A stretch of DNA of 6,107 bases. It comes from Thermoprotei archaeon (GTDB lineage: Archaea > Thermoproteota > Thermoprotei_A > Sulfolobales > Fervidicoccaceae). The stretch lies in assembly GCA_022759165.1 (NCBI GenBank), contig JAEMPT010000126.1, positions 1 to 6,107 on the forward strand, read 5' to 3'. A model generated the notes under the pieces. It ran no database searches. It worked only from the letters and a program-made list of their open reading frames with translations, and was not told the origin of the DNA. The position numbers were made by a program, and so were the translations under genes. Positions within the stretch are counted from its first letter, which is position 1; every line of letters starts with the position of its first letter. Of the stretch, positions 5,331-6,107 are shown in pieces.

Positions 5331-5365
5331 CCGATCTTAATTGATGCTCACAGCAAAAAAAGTTT

Positions 5366-5398
5366 AGCGGGATCTCCATAATGCTGAAGCATTCCGCT
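5366..5398. repeat. palindromic hairpin with T-runs on both strands
   Basis: AATGCT-GA-AGCATT (5380-5393) is a perfect 6+2+6 palindrome. It is enclosed by a second stem, AGCGG (5366-5370; AGCGG with G5370) against CCGCT (5394-5398), with a nine-base one-sided bulge. The plus strand continues in TTTTT (5398-5402) and the minus strand soon reaches T7 (complement of 5354-5360). It resembles a bidirectional terminator or leader element upstream of pth2, and argues against this DNA coding for a Pth2 extension. Confidence 0.35.
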
Positions 5399-5523
5399 TT
5401 TTCTGTCGAACGTGAAAAAAAGAAGATGAGCCTCGACTTCATCTTTAAATCTACATATCGATAAGGGTTCTAATAGCATTAACTGAAATGAGAGAATTCT
5501 GAATAGAGAAGAGATAGCTTGAA

Positions 5524-5540
5524 ATATTTAATATTTATTA
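5524..5540 (+). promoter_or_regulatory. TATA region for the zinc-ribbon/EF1B operon
   Basis: ATATTTAATATTTATTA is the most AT-rich run between pth2 and the zinc-ribbon gene. It is preceded by purine-containing GCTTGAA, which may act as a BRE. A transcript start around 5560 would leave a leader of about 25 bases before the ATG at 5586. Confidence 0.45.
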
Positions 5541-5585
5541 ACGATTGTGCTCAAGGGCTATCTAGCTTAAGATCTAACTGGGTGA

Positions 5586-5807
5586 ATGCCTGCTATGCAA
5601 AATGCCTACCCATCAACAAAGTTGAGCGTACACGATACCGTTAAGACAAGGACTTGTACGAGCTGCAAGAAGACCATATCTCCGGATGAGAAGCCGGTGA
5701 TCTTCCTTTGCCCGAACTGCGGTAAGGTTGAGATAATAAGGTGCAACATGTGTAGGAAACAAGGTGTAAAGTACGTCTGCCCGGTATGCGGCTTCGTAGG
5801 TCCATGA
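5586..5807 (+). CDS. archaeal zinc-ribbon RNA-binding-type protein (DUF1610-like)
   Basis: The protein (73 residues) contains four CxxC knuckles: CTSC (24-27), CPNC (42-45), CNMC (53-56) and CPVC (65-68). It ends in GFVGP, as in the small archaeal zinc-ribbon proteins of about 60 residues. Two zinc ions are expected, probably with crossed ligand pairs. Members are commonly encoded just before elongation factor 1-beta, as here, and a translation or RNA-related role is assumed rather than proven. The start is uncertain: GGGTGA directly abuts ATG 5586, leaving no spacing, while ATG 5595 has nine bases of spacing and would give a 70-residue product. Even from 5595 the N-terminal tail before the first CxxC is longer than usual. 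Its TGA (5805-5807) overlaps the ribosome-binding site of the next gene. Confidence 0.85.
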   Translation: MPAMQNAYPSTKLSVHDTVKTRTCTSCKKTISPDEKPVIFLCPNCGKVEIIRCNMCRKQGVKYVCPVCGFVGP

Positions 5808-5811
5808 GGTG
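5806..5811 (+). promoter_or_regulatory. Shine-Dalgarno of the EF1B gene
   Basis: GAGGTG overlaps the stop codon of the zinc-ribbon gene and precedes ATG 5820 by eight bases. It favours ATG 5820 over the in-frame GTG at 5811, whose first base lies within this site. Confidence 0.75.
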
Positions 5812-5819
5812 TGCAGAAA

Positions 5820-6098
5820 ATGGCGAGAGTATTGGCTGCCGTTAAAGTCTACCCAAGCGACAGCGAGATCGATAGGGGAAAATTGCTGGACGAGATAAGG
5901 AAGGTCCTTCCGGAAGATTATCATATCTTGAGAGCAGCTGAGGAGCCAGTAGCGTTTGGATACGTTGCCCTGAAGCTCTATATAACATTCCCTGAGGAGA
6001 CGGAAGGGGGGACCGATAAGCTAGAGGAGATGCTTAGATCGGTGCAGGGAATAGACGATTTGGAAGTAGAGAGCGTTTCAAGGCTGAGCAGCTTCTAA
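5820..6098 (+). CDS. ef1b: translation elongation factor 1-beta (aEF-1beta)
   Basis: This is the nucleotide-exchange factor that replaces GDP by GTP on archaeal EF-1alpha during translation elongation. The 92-residue product has the normal size of the archaeal, guanine-exchange-domain-only form. Signatures seen: MARVLAAVKVYPSDSEIDRG (1-20), an alpha helix (KLLDEIRKVL), EEPVAFGYVALKLYITFPEE (41-60) and the C-terminal VQGIDDLEVESVSRLSSF (75-92). ATG 5820 is chosen over GTG 5811 because GAGGTG sits eight bases before it and the family normally begins with this short beta strand. It is the second gene of an operon with the zinc-ribbon gene, 12 bases after its stop, so translational coupling is likely. 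Confidence 0.94.
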   Translation: MARVLAAVKVYPSDSEIDRGKLLDEIRKVLPEDYHILRAAEEPVAFGYVALKLYITFPEETEGGTDKLEEMLRSVQGIDDLEVESVSRLSSF

Positions 6099-6107
6099 TG
6101 GAACAAA
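6098..6107 (+). CDS. possible start of a next gene, cut by the window end
   Basis: The EF1B stop and a new ATG overlap as TAATG (6096-6100), followed by GAA CAA. Such overlap is common in archaeal operons, but only three codons are visible and no good ribosome-binding site precedes it. The product cannot be judged. Confidence 0.22.

Noticed and set aside
5613..5924. A 103-codon minus-strand frame across two genes.
   Set aside because: It is antisense to the zinc-ribbon and EF1B genes, both of which are firmly identified.

Overview
The window looks like a piece of an archaeal chromosome, most likely from a thermophilic TACK-type lineage. Its 3' part carries archaeal information-processing genes: a NusA-like KH protein, a bacterial-type-2/archaeal peptidyl-tRNA hydrolase (Pth2), an eight-cysteine zinc-ribbon protein, and elongation factor 1-beta (EF1B). 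Ribosome-binding sites are of the GGAGGTGAT type, start codons include GTG and TTG, and arginine is mostly AGG/AGA in this part. The exact phylum cannot be settled from the sequence alone.

Layout. Positions 1-55 are the 3' part of a tRNA-Ala(GGC) gene with an encoded CCA. Positions 56-767 are very AT-rich and have no convincing gene, only a possible frameshifted remnant and a few hairpins. A standalone ChrB C-terminal-type chromate-resistance protein (768-1277, +) then faces a 12-TM major facilitator transporter (1355-2575, -). A second gene-poor stretch (2588-2987) follows. A two-gene operon comes next: a 72-aa protein of unknown function (2988-3206, +) and a FAD/NAD(P)H oxidoreductase (3227-4231, +). 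The latter resembles the glutamate synthase small subunit but lacks its N-terminal Fe-S domain. A hairpin plus T-run ends this unit. The NusA-like gene (about 4414-4932, +) and pth2 (4933-5292, -) converge with their stop codons directly abutting. The window ends with a zinc-ribbon/EF1B operon (5586-6098, +).

Function. The right half is a translation/transcription neighbourhood: EF1B recharges EF-1alpha with GTP, Pth2 recycles stalled peptidyl-tRNAs, and the zinc-ribbon protein is commonly next to EF1B in archaea. The left half (56 to about 2980) differs in base composition. Hand counts give about 24% G+C at 541-720 and 35-43% in sampled chrB and transporter lines, against 55-57% in sampled lines of the oxidoreductase and NusA-like genes. 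It begins exactly at the 3' end of a tRNA gene, so an acquired accessory segment carrying an oxyanion/drug-resistance pair is plausible. No integrase, IS element, CRISPR array or clear attachment-site duplication is visible. I see no obviously new multi-gene system. The most unusual points are the start-codon problem of the NusA-like gene, the Fe-S-less GltD-like enzyme with its unknown small partner, and the tRNA-flanked AT-rich segment.
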